A DNA stretch of 64,000 bases from JAIMBK01 sp040755975 (lineage in GTDB: Bacteria > Bacillota > Desulfotomaculia > Desulfotomaculales > Nap2-2B). Shown one piece after another: positions 19,392 to 27,821 of the stretch. A program made the position numbers and the translations under genes. Below the pieces are notes generated by a model. The model saw only the letters and a list, made by a program, of their open reading frames with translations, ran no database searches and was not told where the DNA came from. Location of the stretch: the NCBI GenBank assembly GCA_040755975.1, contig JBFLZY010000001.1, forward strand, positions 49,253-113,252, given 5' to 3'. Every line of letters starts with the position of its first letter. Within the stretch, counting starts at the first letter, position 1.

Positions 19392-20330
19392 TCATTGTCG
19401 CAGTTGCTTGACGAAGTCGCCGAAGAACTTGTAAAGCGGGTGGTTTGCGTTGGCCGGCAAAGTTTTCGTCTCGTCGTAAACCAGGGTGGCCAGCATCATC
19501 CCCGCGGTGGCCACGGCGGGGATGATCTTGGGAATGTTTACGATAGGACCGCTGAACAAGAGATCCGTCCACAGGAAAGCAGCGATGGCCTGGCCCGCCG
19601 CGTTTATGGCGCTGAAGCCCTCGGAGCCCCACATTTCCCGGGCCTCCTTCCACATGTACGTGCCGTTGGAGGAAGCCACGCCCGCCGGCCAGCCGAATTC
19701 CTCCTTCACCAGGCGGCTGGCCAGGCAGGAAAAGGCCGTGGAGGGCAGGTTCATGACGGCGGTATCCACCAGGATGGTGGCAAAGCCGTCTTCTTTAATT
19801 GCTTCCAGCATTTTCTTCAGGCCGGTGACCCGCCCGCGCGGAGTCTGGTCCTCCTGGTTGAAGGCCTGCACCACCACGTGCTTGATACCCAATTCTTTTA
19901 AGCGGGCGGCCTGGCCGGCGATATCCTTATCCCAGGGGGTGATGCTGTTGTACAAAACCCGGTCCTGGATGCCGAGTTCGGCTGCGTAGGCGGCCACTTC
20001 CAGCCTGGTCTTTTCCACCCAGATATCGATCCCGAAGGGCTGGCTGCTGATGCTTAAGAAAAATTCGAGGTACGTTTTCATTTCGTCCAAGGAGTTGGCC
20101 ACCATGGCCACCATGGCCGGTATCCCCGTCTGGGCGGACAGCTCTTCCTGGCGCAGGACGTAGTCCCGCGCTTTATTCCGGTCAAATTTGCGCTCTTTCC
20201 GGCTCTCCAAAATCCGGTCGCCGTTGTGGAACATAGACGAGATCAAGAGCGGCGGGTTTTCGCCCGGCTGCCCGCCCACCTGCCAGTTCCCGATCCGGCA
20301 TACTTTTTGCGGACGACTGAGCTTAAACAT
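19392..20330 (-). CDS. MtrH-family methylcobamide:tetrahydrofolate methyltransferase
   Basis: A TIM-barrel protein of the family of methanogen MtrH and of MtgA from glycine-betaine demethylation. It starts MFKLSRPQKVCRIG and contains GGQPGENPPLLISSMFHNGD. Middle landmarks are NSITPWDKDIAG and VQAFNQEDQTPRGR; the end is PLYKFFGDFVKQLR. Bacterial relatives pass the methyl group from a methylated corrinoid protein to tetrahydrofolate, feeding the Wood-Ljungdahl methyl branch. At 312 residues the length is normal. GGAGGG precedes the ATG. Its place between an activator and an MtaA-like gene fits a methylotrophic operon. THF rather than another pterin is inferred. Confidence 0.87.
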   Translation of the reverse strand: MFKLSRPQKVCRIGNWQVGGQPGENPPLLISSMFHNGDRILESRKERKFDRNKARDYVLRQEELSAQTGIPAMVAMVANSLDEMKTYLEFFLSISSQPFGIDIWVEKTRLEVAAYAAELGIQDRVLYNSITPWDKDIAGQAARLKELGIKHVVVQAFNQEDQTPRGRVTGLKKMLEAIKEDGFATILVDTAVMNLPSTAFSCLASRLVKEEFGWPAGVASSNGTYMWKEAREMWGSEGFSAINAAGQAIAAFLWTDLLFSGPIVNIPKIIPAVATAGMMLATLVYDETKTLPANANHPLYKFFGDFVKQLRQ

Positions 20331-20383
20331 TTCTTTTCCCTCCTTAATGAAAATAGATGAACCGCAAAGACGCGAAGGACGCC

Positions 20384-22402
20384 TTACCGCCTGGGAATCT
20401 TCTCCAGAATGTGCTGGATGTGGGGGAACTTATCCCGGGAGTGTGGGAAAGCCATGGCGGCGGCAAAACGCTCCTGAAAATCGGGTTCGATGGCCGTCTC
20501 CACAAATTCAATTTCCCGGGCGATCCAGGCCGCCTCCGCCCGCTTATCCGCGTCCAGCAGGGCCAGCTTGGCCCCGTCGCCGGCGGCGTTGCCCACCGCC
20601 ACCACGTTCGCTAAGTCGCAGTCGGGAATCATGCCGATGACCATGGCGCTCTCCTTGTTTATGTAATTGCCGAAAGCGCCGGCCAGGGTGATGCTGTCTA
20701 TGTGGTCGACCCCCAGCTTTTCCATCAAGTAGCGCGCGCCCACGTACAGGGCCGCCTTCGCCAGCTGGACGGCCCGCACGTCCCCCTGGGTGAAGGCAAT
20801 GTCCTTGCCGATGGAAGTTTCTTCCGCCCAGGCCAGCACGTACTCCGGCTTGCCGTCTTCTCCCCGCCGCACCCTGGGGGAATCGAGCTTCAAGTTGAAG
20901 CGCCCGTTCCTGTCGATAATCCCTGCTTTGAAAAGTTCGGCCACAATATCAATAATCCCGGAACCGCAAATGCCTTTTGCCTCGGTCTTCTTGATTTCCG
21001 GGTACCACAATTCCTGGCCGATGACTTTGTACGAAATTTCGAGGGTCTCGGGATCGATCTTCACTTTTTCAATGGCGCCGGGCGCGGCCCGCATCCCGAA
21101 TTTGATCTGCGCCCCTTCCAGGGCCGGCCCCGTGGCGCAGGAAGTGCACATCATCTTTTGCGCGTTGCCGATGTCGATTTCCCCGTTGGTGCCTATGTCA
21201 ATGCACATCCGGATCTTTTCCTGCTCCTTGTAAGGCTCCTCGGCAATCAGCACGCCCACGTTGTCCGGGCCTACAAAGCCGGCTTCCACGGGAAGCGTGT
21301 GCACGTTAGCCGTCGGGCACACCTTGATCCCCAGATCCCGCGCTTTGATGTTCAAGGAGCTTTTCACCCCGGCGGTGAAGGGCGACCGGCCGAGAAAGCT
21401 GGGTTCGATGCAAAGGGCGATGTGCTGCATGGCGGTGTTGAAAACCAGGGTGACCTCCAGGATGTCTTCCGGCACCATCCCCACCTTTTCGGTCATCCGC
21501 CGGGCCAGCGTGTTGATTCCTTCGATGATGGCTTCGTGCATGCGCTGCAGGCCGTCCTCGTTCATCATGGCGTAGGTGATGCGGGAGAGGACGTCTTCCC
21601 CGTAGCGCACCTGGGGGTTCATCATGGAATCAACGGCCAGCACCCGGCCGCTGCGCAAATCGCACAGGTAGGCCGCCACGGTGGTGGTGCCCACGTCGAT
21701 GGCCAGCCCCACGCAATTTTCCACCAGACCGGGCTCAACCAGAATGATTTCCTTGTTGTTCCAGACGGTGACGGTTACATCCCAGGTGCCCTCCCCGGTG
21801 ACCAGCGGCAGGCCCGAAAAAAACTTGCCGCCCAGGGTCCGCCGGGTAAACCCGCTCTGGTTCCGCAAAACAAAGGGGAGTTCGCGCAAAACCAGATAAT
21901 CGATGGTTAAATCGCGATAAAGGCCGTACTTAGCCGCCAGGGCGTCCCGAATCCGCTCGAAATCCCCCCGGTGATCCTCCAGGGTGGCTTTCTCCAGCTG
22001 CAGGAAGTACTTGCGCACCGCCGGGTTAAGTTTATAAACGCGTTCTTTGCCGTGCTCCAGAACCACCTGTTTGGCCCCGCGGCTCTCCTCCGGCACAAAA
22101 ACCAGCACGTCCCCGTGCACTTCGGCGCAGCAGGCCAGCCGGTAGTTGTCGGCAAGCTCCTTTTCTTCCAGGAAATCTTGTTCTTCTTCCAGGAGGGGGG
22201 ACAGGTGGCTCATCCGCGAATCAATGCCGAATTTTTCAAAAAAGCCCTCTTCAATTTTTACCTTGCACTTGCCGCAAACCCGGGCGCTGCCGCAAACGCT
22301 TTCGATGTCCACGCCCAGCTGGCGGGCCGCTTCCAGCAAAGAAACGCCCTCTTCCACCCGGCCCCGCCGCCCGGATGGTTGAAAGATTACCTGTGCCGCC
22401 AT
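20384..22402 (-). CDS. Reductive activator of corrinoid proteins (2Fe-2S, DUF4445 type)
   Basis: ATP-dependent activator that reduces inactive cob(II)alamin on corrinoid proteins to cob(I). The N-terminal 2Fe-2S ferredoxin domain shows SVCGSARVCGKCKV and a fourth cysteine near RLACCAEV. The long C-terminal ASKHA domain begins GLAIDVGTTTVAAYLCDL and includes RMCIDIGTNGEIDIG and SGIIDIVAELFKAG. The 672-residue length is typical for RACE proteins of acetogens and Desulfitobacterium. GGAGG precedes the ATG. It is 50 bases upstream of the MtrH-like gene, in the same operon. A second activator of the methanogen RamA type lies at 36935-38566. Confidence 0.92.
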   Translation of the reverse strand: MAAQVIFQPSGRRGRVEEGVSLLEAARQLGVDIESVCGSARVCGKCKVKIEEGFFEKFGIDSRMSHLSPLLEEEQDFLEEKELADNYRLACCAEVHGDVLVFVPEESRGAKQVVLEHGKERVYKLNPAVRKYFLQLEKATLEDHRGDFERIRDALAAKYGLYRDLTIDYLVLRELPFVLRNQSGFTRRTLGGKFFSGLPLVTGEGTWDVTVTVWNNKEIILVEPGLVENCVGLAIDVGTTTVAAYLCDLRSGRVLAVDSMMNPQVRYGEDVLSRITYAMMNEDGLQRMHEAIIEGINTLARRMTEKVGMVPEDILEVTLVFNTAMQHIALCIEPSFLGRSPFTAGVKSSLNIKARDLGIKVCPTANVHTLPVEAGFVGPDNVGVLIAEEPYKEQEKIRMCIDIGTNGEIDIGNAQKMMCTSCATGPALEGAQIKFGMRAAPGAIEKVKIDPETLEISYKVIGQELWYPEIKKTEAKGICGSGIIDIVAELFKAGIIDRNGRFNLKLDSPRVRRGEDGKPEYVLAWAEETSIGKDIAFTQGDVRAVQLAKAALYVGARYLMEKLGVDHIDSITLAGAFGNYINKESAMVIGMIPDCDLANVVAVGNAAGDGAKLALLDADKRAEAAWIAREIEFVETAIEPDFQERFAAAMAFPHSRDKFPHIQHILEKIPRR

Positions 22403-22569
22403 TAACCAACCTCCTCAAAGCAAGCCTGATTAAAATCTGGAACATTCATACCGGGAAAGGATGTTTAGGTAAGTTGATCTCCTACTAAATTAAAGTTACT
22501 GCTCCTGCCTCTCTAAATCTCAGACTACCACCGGAAGATTCCTCCCTCATAAAGGACCTTAACCTTGAA

Positions 22570-23226
22570 TTATTTTATGTCTCTCAACGAACTAATCATG
22601 TTGATGGCGTCCCTTAAGGCATTGCTGGCGTCCTTGGCATATCCGTCGGCCCCAAACTTGGCGGCGATATCTTCAGTTACCGGGGCCCCCCCGATCATGA
22701 TTTTCGCCTTGGGGTTTTTCTCTTTAATGGCCTTAATGATGTTTTTCATCCCTACCATGGTGGTGGTCATCATCGCCGAAAGCGCCACGATCTCCGAATC
22801 GGTGCGCAGCTGCTCTTCCACGAACTGTTCCAGCGGCACGTCCCGTCCCAGGTCGTGTACGATAAAACCGGCGGCTTCAAACATTACCTTCACCAGATTT
22901 TTGCCAATGTCGTGCACGTCCCCCTGGACCACGCCCATAACCACCTGGCCGCGCACACCCGCATCATCAGATTTCATATGCGGCCGCAAGATGCCGAGAC
23001 CCGCATACAACGCATCGGCGCACATCAGCAGTTCCGGAACAAAATATTCCTGCTCCTCGTAAAGACGGCCGCATTCCTGCATCCCCTTGACCAGGCCGTC
23101 AAACACCGCCTTGTTGGCATCCAGCCCTGCGGCCAACCACTCGTGGGCGGCTGCTTTGACGGCTTCCTCGTCGTAATTAACCACTCCTTGCGCCAGTCTT
23201 TCCAGTAATTCCTGCTCTTTTTCCAT
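22570..23226 (-). CDS. Corrinoid (B12-binding) methyl-carrier protein, copy 1
   Basis: Two-domain methyltransferase corrinoid protein. An N-terminal helical cap (ELLERLAQGVVNYDEEAV) is followed by a Rossmann B12 domain with GDVHDIGKNLVKVMFEAAGF, which carries the Asp-x-His-x-x-Gly motif that binds cobalt from below, and IMIGGAPVTEDIAAKFGADG. The chosen ATG has AGGAAAGGGG at a good distance; one two codons earlier is possible. It resembles MtaC/MtbC but its methyl donor is unknown. A three-domain XRE regulator lies upstream, and the pair is duplicated at 24222-25850. Confidence 0.92.
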   Translation of the reverse strand: MEKEQELLERLAQGVVNYDEEAVKAAAHEWLAAGLDANKAVFDGLVKGMQECGRLYEEQEYFVPELLMCADALYAGLGILRPHMKSDDAGVRGQVVMGVVQGDVHDIGKNLVKVMFEAAGFIVHDLGRDVPLEQFVEEQLRTDSEIVALSAMMTTTMVGMKNIIKAIKEKNPKAKIMIGGAPVTEDIAAKFGADGYAKDASNALRDAINMISSLRDIK

Positions 23227-23407
23227 ACTCATTCCCCTTTCCTGGCTAATTTTGCTCAATAAGTGCTAATAAATTGCTCTGCTATTAAATTTTTGATTAT
23301 AACAGGACACCCTTATCCTAGCAATATAGGACCTCTTTCAAAATAGTTTTGTTGTCAGATGTAAAATTATAATCCCCAACGGTCATTTTTGAGGTTTGAA
23401 CGGCCGG

Positions 23408-24190
23408 TTAAGCGTTCGCGTGAGTATTTTTCTGGCGGATAAAAAAGGCGATAAACTCCAAAACAAACCAAAACTCTCGGGCGTCGCAGTCACGCAGCGC
23501 GCATAGCAGGGCCTGCACCTTCGGATCGCCGATCGCCTGCCTGGTCTCCTCGTCCAAACCGGCGAGCACGGAATCAACATTATTTTCTTCGGTTAACAGG
23601 CTCGCCAGGGAAACATTCAGGCAGCGGGCAATCGCCTCTAAAGTCTCCAGCAGGGGAACGGTATAACCGCCTTCGATCTGGCTGATTAACCCCGGCGACA
23701 CCCCTGCCTTTTCCGCGAACTCGGTCACGCTCAACCCCTGTTCACAGCGGGCTTTTCGGATCTGCCACCCCAGGCCGACGGGATTAAAGCCCTTGTTTGC
23801 GGCCAGGGGGAGTTCCAGCGGATAATTTAAGGCCTCCGAAAGCTTTTTGATTTCTTCAGCGGTGGGCAGGACCTGTCCCGCTTCGATCCTTTTGATTGTC
23901 TCCGCCGGCATGCCGCTGATCTCCGCCAGATCGGCGACGCTCAAGCCCCTGTTCTCCCGCAGTTCGCGCACCTGTTCCCACTCCGGCGCATCTTCGGCGA
24001 GGGACTCCAAGTAAGCCGTCGATACTTTTAAAACGCCCCCCGCCCTGCAGATAAAAGAGGGGGTCGGTTTTTTGAGACCCCTTTCCACGGCGCTTGCGTA
24101 AGAAGCGGAAAAGCCGGTCAACCGGGCAAATTCACTGAGGCTGATCCCCTGCTGCCTGCGTATTTCCCGGAGGCGTCTGCCGAAGAGCAT
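23408..24190 (-). CDS. Transcriptional regulator with three XRE HTH domains, copy 1
   Basis: A 260-residue DNA-binding protein with three Cro/C1-type HTH units at about residues 5-60, 75-125 and 140-195 (FSASYASAVERG, ISGMPAETIKRIEAGQ, AGVSPGLISQIEGG). A C-terminal helical tail (FWFVLEFIAFFIRQ) follows. It is homologous to the protein at 25080-25850 and to a fragment at 39702-39782. Each copy sits next to a corrinoid or MtaA gene, so it probably regulates the methyl-transfer genes. GGAGG lies before the ATG. Confidence 0.88.
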   Translation of the reverse strand: MLFGRRLREIRRQQGISLSEFARLTGFSASYASAVERGLKKPTPSFICRAGGVLKVSTAYLESLAEDAPEWEQVRELRENRGLSVADLAEISGMPAETIKRIEAGQVLPTAEEIKKLSEALNYPLELPLAANKGFNPVGLGWQIRKARCEQGLSVTEFAEKAGVSPGLISQIEGGYTVPLLETLEAIARCLNVSLASLLTEENNVDSVLAGLDEETRQAIGDPKVQALLCALRDCDAREFWFVLEFIAFFIRQKNTHANA

Positions 24191-24221
24191 TAAATACCTC
24201 CTTGCCGGTTAAATGCGCTTC

Positions 24222-24911
24222 TCAACCGCTTATGGCCGCCCTGAACGCCGGGTCATTTTTCATGGACACAAGGATATCGATGGCGACCTTCAGCGCCTTT
24301 GTGGCGTTCTCCGCGTAGCCGCAGGCGCCGAAACGGGTCGCAATCTCCTTTGTCAGGGGGGCGCCGCCGACCATCACTTTTACTTCGGGATTTTCTTCCT
24401 TTAACCGCACAATCACCCGCTTCATCTCCAGCATGGTGGTGGTCATCATGGTAGAAAGACATACTATGTCGGGTCGGAGCTGTTCGTACAGGCTGAGGAA
24501 ATTTTCCAGCGAGACGTCCCGGCCAAGGTCGTAAACCTCGAAATTCGCGCTTTCAAACATCATTTTGACAATATTTTTCCCGATATCGTGAATATCCCCC
24601 GCCACCACGCCGATCAGGACCGTGCCCCGCACGCCGAAATCCTTTTTGTCCAGCCGGTTCTTGAGCAGTTCCAGGCCCCTGTATAGAGCGTCGGCACATA
24701 ACAGCATTTCCGGAATGAAGTAAACCTGCTCTTCGTACAGGCGGCCAACTTCCTCCATTCCCGGAACCAGCCCCTCAAAAATTGCTTTTCCGGCGCTGAT
24801 CCCTTTTTCCAGGCACTCTTCAACCAGTTGCGCCACTCTTTCTTCTTCGAAATTTATTACCGCCTTTTTTAATTGCCCGAGTAATTCGTTTTCTTCCTGA
24901 CGCGACAGCAT
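24222..24911 (-). CDS. Corrinoid (B12-binding) methyl-carrier protein, copy 2
   Basis: Paralogue of the protein at 22570-23226, 229 residues. The B12 signature is GDIHDIGKNIVKMMFESANF, followed by VMVGGAPLTKEIATRFGACG. The cap domain starts LLGQLKKAVINFEEERVA. Start ATG is preceded by AAGGGGC. It is followed upstream by its own triple-XRE regulator. Two carrier proteins beside several methyltransferases suggest use of more than one methyl donor. Confidence 0.92.
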   Translation of the reverse strand: MLSRQEENELLGQLKKAVINFEEERVAQLVEECLEKGISAGKAIFEGLVPGMEEVGRLYEEQVYFIPEMLLCADALYRGLELLKNRLDKKDFGVRGTVLIGVVAGDIHDIGKNIVKMMFESANFEVYDLGRDVSLENFLSLYEQLRPDIVCLSTMMTTTMLEMKRVIVRLKEENPEVKVMVGGAPLTKEIATRFGACGYAENATKALKVAIDILVSMKNDPAFRAAISG

Positions 24912-25079
24912 AACCGACGCCCCTTTATAAATTGGTTTTGTAAACGCTTAAAAAATTGACCGGGAACTAAATCACGACAAAGGGAAAGTTTTCTACTTAT
25001 ACCCGCCTTTCAGAAATTTTTCACGCAATTAACAATAATTAATAATTATATTTCTTTAATTTAAGCTTTAAAGCACTTT

Positions 25080-25850
25080 TCAAAGGAGGTGACGGTTTTG
25101 CTTGAAGAATTGAACAAAGTTAAGAACGTACTTGAGCTCGTTAGAATTCAGATCGCGCACAGCACGCAAAATCGTCTGCGCCTTGGGATCGCCTAAAGTC
25201 TCCAAAACATCCGGATTCAATGAGGACAACAAATCCTCCACGTCGCTCTGGTGCGGGATTAAAAAATAACTGACGTGGACGTTTAAGCTCCTGGCAATCC
25301 GCTCTAAAGTCTCCAAAAGGGGGGTTGTCTGGCCGTTTTCAATCTGGCTTAACAGGCCCGGCGAAACTTCCGACCGGTCCGCCAGGGCGGTAATTGTCAG
25401 GCCTTGTTTCAGGCGTAATTTTTTCAGGCGGTAGCCCAAACTATTCGCCTGGTCGGATTGCTCGAGAAAATAGCGCAGATTTACGTTGAGGGCCTCGGAT
25501 AGTTTTTTGAGATCCTCCAGATCGGGAACGGCCTGGCCTTTTTCAAACTTTTCCAGCGAGGCCACCGGGATTTCACTTATTTCGGCCAGATCTTCAATAC
25601 TTAAACCTCTGCTTTCGCGGATAAAGCGAAGCTTTTCGGCCGTTGCTTCGTCATCAGACTCACTTAACAGATAAGTAACGGAAACATTTAATGCTTCGCT
25701 GATCCTTTTGAGCATGGGAATTGAGGGCTTCCGAACGCCCCGCTCTACGGCGCTGAGGTAGGAAGGGGAAATTTCCAGCTGTTCAGCCAGCTTGCTTAAG
25801 GTGATCCCCCGCTCTTTGCGAAAATCCCGGATTTTTTGCCCCAAACCCAC
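25080..25850 (-). CDS. Transcriptional regulator with three XRE HTH domains, copy 2
   Basis: A 256-residue regulator like that at 23408-24190. The three HTH units show LEISPSYLSAVERG, ISEIPVASLEKFEKGQ and SEVSPGLLSQIENG. The tail KYVLNFVQFFKQN may mediate dimers. The start is GTG (LGQKIRDFRKERG follows). The N-terminal 25 codons are nearly the same as the fragment at 39702-39782, so this is probably the parent type of that remnant. Confidence 0.88.
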   Translation of the reverse strand: MGLGQKIRDFRKERGITLSKLAEQLEISPSYLSAVERGVRKPSIPMLKRISEALNVSVTYLLSESDDEATAEKLRFIRESRGLSIEDLAEISEIPVASLEKFEKGQAVPDLEDLKKLSEALNVNLRYFLEQSDQANSLGYRLKKLRLKQGLTITALADRSEVSPGLLSQIENGQTTPLLETLERIARSLNVHVSYFLIPHQSDVEDLLSSLNPDVLETLGDPKAQTILRAVRDLNSNELKYVLNFVQFFKQNRHLL

Positions 25851-26004
25851 GCCTTAAGCCCCTTCCCCGGTTTTCCACGGCACGCTCTCGTGTTTAATGT
25901 CGATCATAACATGCGGCCAAAAAGTCGTCAAGCTGTTAGAAAGGACCTTTACGGGCAGCAATTGGAGATTTTCGGCCGGCCGGCGAAAGATTTTCCGGCA
26001 GCGA

Positions 26005-27057
26005 TCAGTCCTGCTTTTCCGCAAACGCGCCGGGCATAAGTTCCCCTAATTTCACAAAACCGTGCTTTTCCATCACTTGCGCCAGAGCCGACAGGACCTG
26101 CGGCGCAAAGATAAAGACCAGCACGTTATTTTGGGCTCCCCGGGCAAGGGGGGCCCGGTATTCCTCTAAAGAATACCGGCCCAGCACGTAATTATACAGA
26201 TAGGTTCGCCCTCCCGCCGTTACAAAGCCTTTCGCCCGAATCACCCCTTTGGGGAGTTGCTCCGTTATTTCCGCAAGGACCGGCAGTTCCCCGCCTTTCC
26301 AGAAAAAGGCGGCGGACATTAAGATGTCCGGCGGGGTAACGGCCGCCTCGGGATCACTCAATAAATCTTCAACGTACTGCTCCAGTTCCGCTTCGATCAT
26401 TGGCGAGGGCGCAACAGCGGGGCCGTTTTTAGTTCCCCGCGGCGGCTTTTGCTGCGTTTTCTCCGGCAGGGCCAGCAATTCCGTTACGTCGAGATCGGCG
26501 TAGGTAGTCTCGTAAAATTGCGGACAGGGGTGGTGTTTCTGGATTAAAGACTTTATCTCGGCAATCTGCGCCGGGGAAGCGAGGTCGATTTTGTTGATGA
26601 TAAACCGGGTCGACGAAGCGATTTGCTTTTCCACGGAGGCAAAAGCCGCAAATTCGTCTAAAAAGTGGGCGGCATCGATAATGCAGAACTGTTCTTGAAA
26701 GTGAAAACAATTATTAAAAATAGACAGGTTAAGGTCCTTTTTCAGGTCGCTGGGGTTGGCCACTCCGGTGGATTCGATGAGCAGCACGTCGGGCTTAATT
26801 TTTTGGGCAATCTCAAAGAGCCCTTTGATAAAATCGGTTTTTACGCAGGCGCAAAAAATAGATCCCTTGCTGATTTCCAAAATATCCAGCTCCTGCGCCG
26901 CCACCAGGGTTCCGTCCACCCCGATTTCGCCGAACTCGTTCATCAAAATCATGAGCTTTTTGTCTTGCGGAAACTGGTGGAGCAACCGGTTCAAAAAAGT
27001 GGTCTTCCCGCTGCCCAGAAAACCGGTGATCAAATAGACATTCGTTCCTTCCGCCAC
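26005..27057 (-). CDS. CobW/COG0523-family GTPase, copy 1
   Basis: G3E-family P-loop GTPase (350 residues), a metallochaperone type. Walker A is YLITGFLGSGKTTFLNRLL, Walker B lies in VLLIESTGVANPSDL and the base motif is FIINKIDLAS. The usual CxCC metal motif is altered to FCACVKTD. The C-terminal domain (VIRAKGFVTAGGRTYLYNYV) is intact. The GTG start has AGGAGG about ten bases upstream. It follows two selenoprotein genes. Because MtaA and MtaB are zinc enzymes and the corrinoid proteins need B12, zinc insertion or cofactor handling is plausible but not shown. Confidence 0.87.
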   Translation of the reverse strand: MAEGTNVYLITGFLGSGKTTFLNRLLHQFPQDKKLMILMNEFGEIGVDGTLVAAQELDILEISKGSIFCACVKTDFIKGLFEIAQKIKPDVLLIESTGVANPSDLKKDLNLSIFNNCFHFQEQFCIIDAAHFLDEFAAFASVEKQIASSTRFIINKIDLASPAQIAEIKSLIQKHHPCPQFYETTYADLDVTELLALPEKTQQKPPRGTKNGPAVAPSPMIEAELEQYVEDLLSDPEAAVTPPDILMSAAFFWKGGELPVLAEITEQLPKGVIRAKGFVTAGGRTYLYNYVLGRYSLEEYRAPLARGAQNNVLVFIFAPQVLSALAQVMEKHGFVKLGELMPGAFAEKQD

Positions 27058-27223
27058 GTCCCGTCGACCTCCTCCGGGGTTGTCAGTATAAGGGCATCAC
27101 GCCAATGCCGGGCTTAAAGACGACGCTGGTTTTGGACGGCAGACTTAGAGCGTAAATGTTCAGTGAAACCGCTCACTGTGACCCAAAATACTTCCAAAAC
27201 GGCGTTTTTCATTAGAATTGAAA

Positions 27224-27496
27224 CTACCCGGAGCAACGCTTGCCAATGGCCGCAATTAAGTCTTCCTGGGCCGGGATGGTTGATTCAAAGACCATTTCGT
27301 TGTCAACAGCGATTCCCGGGATGCATTTTGCCCCCAGTTCGCTTTTGCGTTTGATTCCCTCCCGCGTCTTCACATTCCAGACGCGCAAGTCAATTCTCTC
27401 CCGGATTTCCGGCGGTAAAGCCTTTACCGCTTCCACCATATAGGCGCCGGAAGCTCACTGATCGGTCATTAACACATCCACGATCTTTTTGGCCAT
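27224..27496 (-). CDS. Selenocysteine thioredoxin-like protein 1 (TGA-encoded Sec14)
   Basis: A 90-residue thioredoxin-like protein with an in-frame TGA at 27455-27457. It reads MAKKIVDVLMTDQ-Sec-ASGAYMVEAVKALPPEI. Position 14 aligns with the first cysteine of the CxxC motif in the paralogue at 30563-30967 (DSVQCAACGYMMESI). AGGGGGAG lies five bases before the ATG, and homology is unbroken across the TGA, so the downstream part is not a separate gene. The second cysteine is replaced by Gly. A hairpin 25 bases after the TGA fits a bacterial SECIS. The C-terminal half has a cis-Pro region (GAKCIPGIAVDNEMVF). SelB and tRNA-Sec must be elsewhere. Confidence 0.83.
27413..27429 (-). promoter_or_regulatory. 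SECIS-like hairpin of selenoprotein 1
   Basis: CGGTAAA and TTTACCG form a perfect 7-bp stem around the loop GGC on the minus strand. The loop is 33 bases after the TGA and starts with G, as in the bacterial SECIS rule. Confidence 0.65.
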
Positions 27497-27508
27497 GCCG
27501 CTCCCCCT

Positions 27509-27808
27509 TTACGTGCCCGGTTTTGCGTGCTTCTTGTTATAGCGTTCACGAATGGCGGCGATCAGTTCTTCCTGCGGGGGGATCATTGCTTCGTAAACCA
27601 GCTCGTCGTCGAGCGCCACGCTGGGCAAAGACTTCGCTTTGAGTTCGGTAAAACGCTTGATTCCCTCCCGCGTCCGGAGATCCCACTCGCGAACTTCAAT
27701 AATCTGTTGAATTTCCGGCGGTAAAACCTTTACCGACTCCGCCATATAGACGCAGGCCGCTCACTGCCGAAAATCGGTCAGTAAAACGTCCACGATGACT
27801 TTCGGCAT
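27509..27808 (-). CDS. Selenocysteine thioredoxin-like protein 2 (TGA-encoded Sec16, UxxC)
   Basis: A 99-residue paralogue of the previous gene with an in-frame TGA at 27761-27763. It reads MPKVIVDVLLTDFRQ-Sec-AACVYMAESVKVLPPEI. Sec16 and Cys19 form a UxxC motif at the position of thioredoxin CxxC. The ATG has GGGAGGG at proper distance. The downstream half (SLPSVALDDELVYEAMIPP) carries the cis-Pro loop. The SECIS-like hairpin lies at the same distance from TGA as in the neighbour. This is likely an active selenol redox protein. A true stop would leave a 15-residue peptide and a headless thioredoxin, which is far less likely. Confidence 0.87.
27719..27735 (-). promoter_or_regulatory. SECIS-like hairpin of selenoprotein 2
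   Basis: CGGTAAA-GGT-TTTACCG on the minus strand, a perfect 7-bp stem with a 3-base loop starting GG. It starts exactly 25 bases after the TGA. Confidence 0.68.
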
Positions 27809-27821
27809 TGCTTTCCCTCCC

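Noticed and set aside
20702..21910. 402-codon open frame antisense to the RACE activator
   Set aside because: It mirrors a well-supported gene, is rich in His/Gly/Pro as typical of antisense frames, and has no ribosome site.
27224..27439. Separate 71-residue gene starting at the internal ATG
   Set aside because: No ribosome site is present there and it would lack the active-site strand; the frame clearly continues upstream through the TGA.
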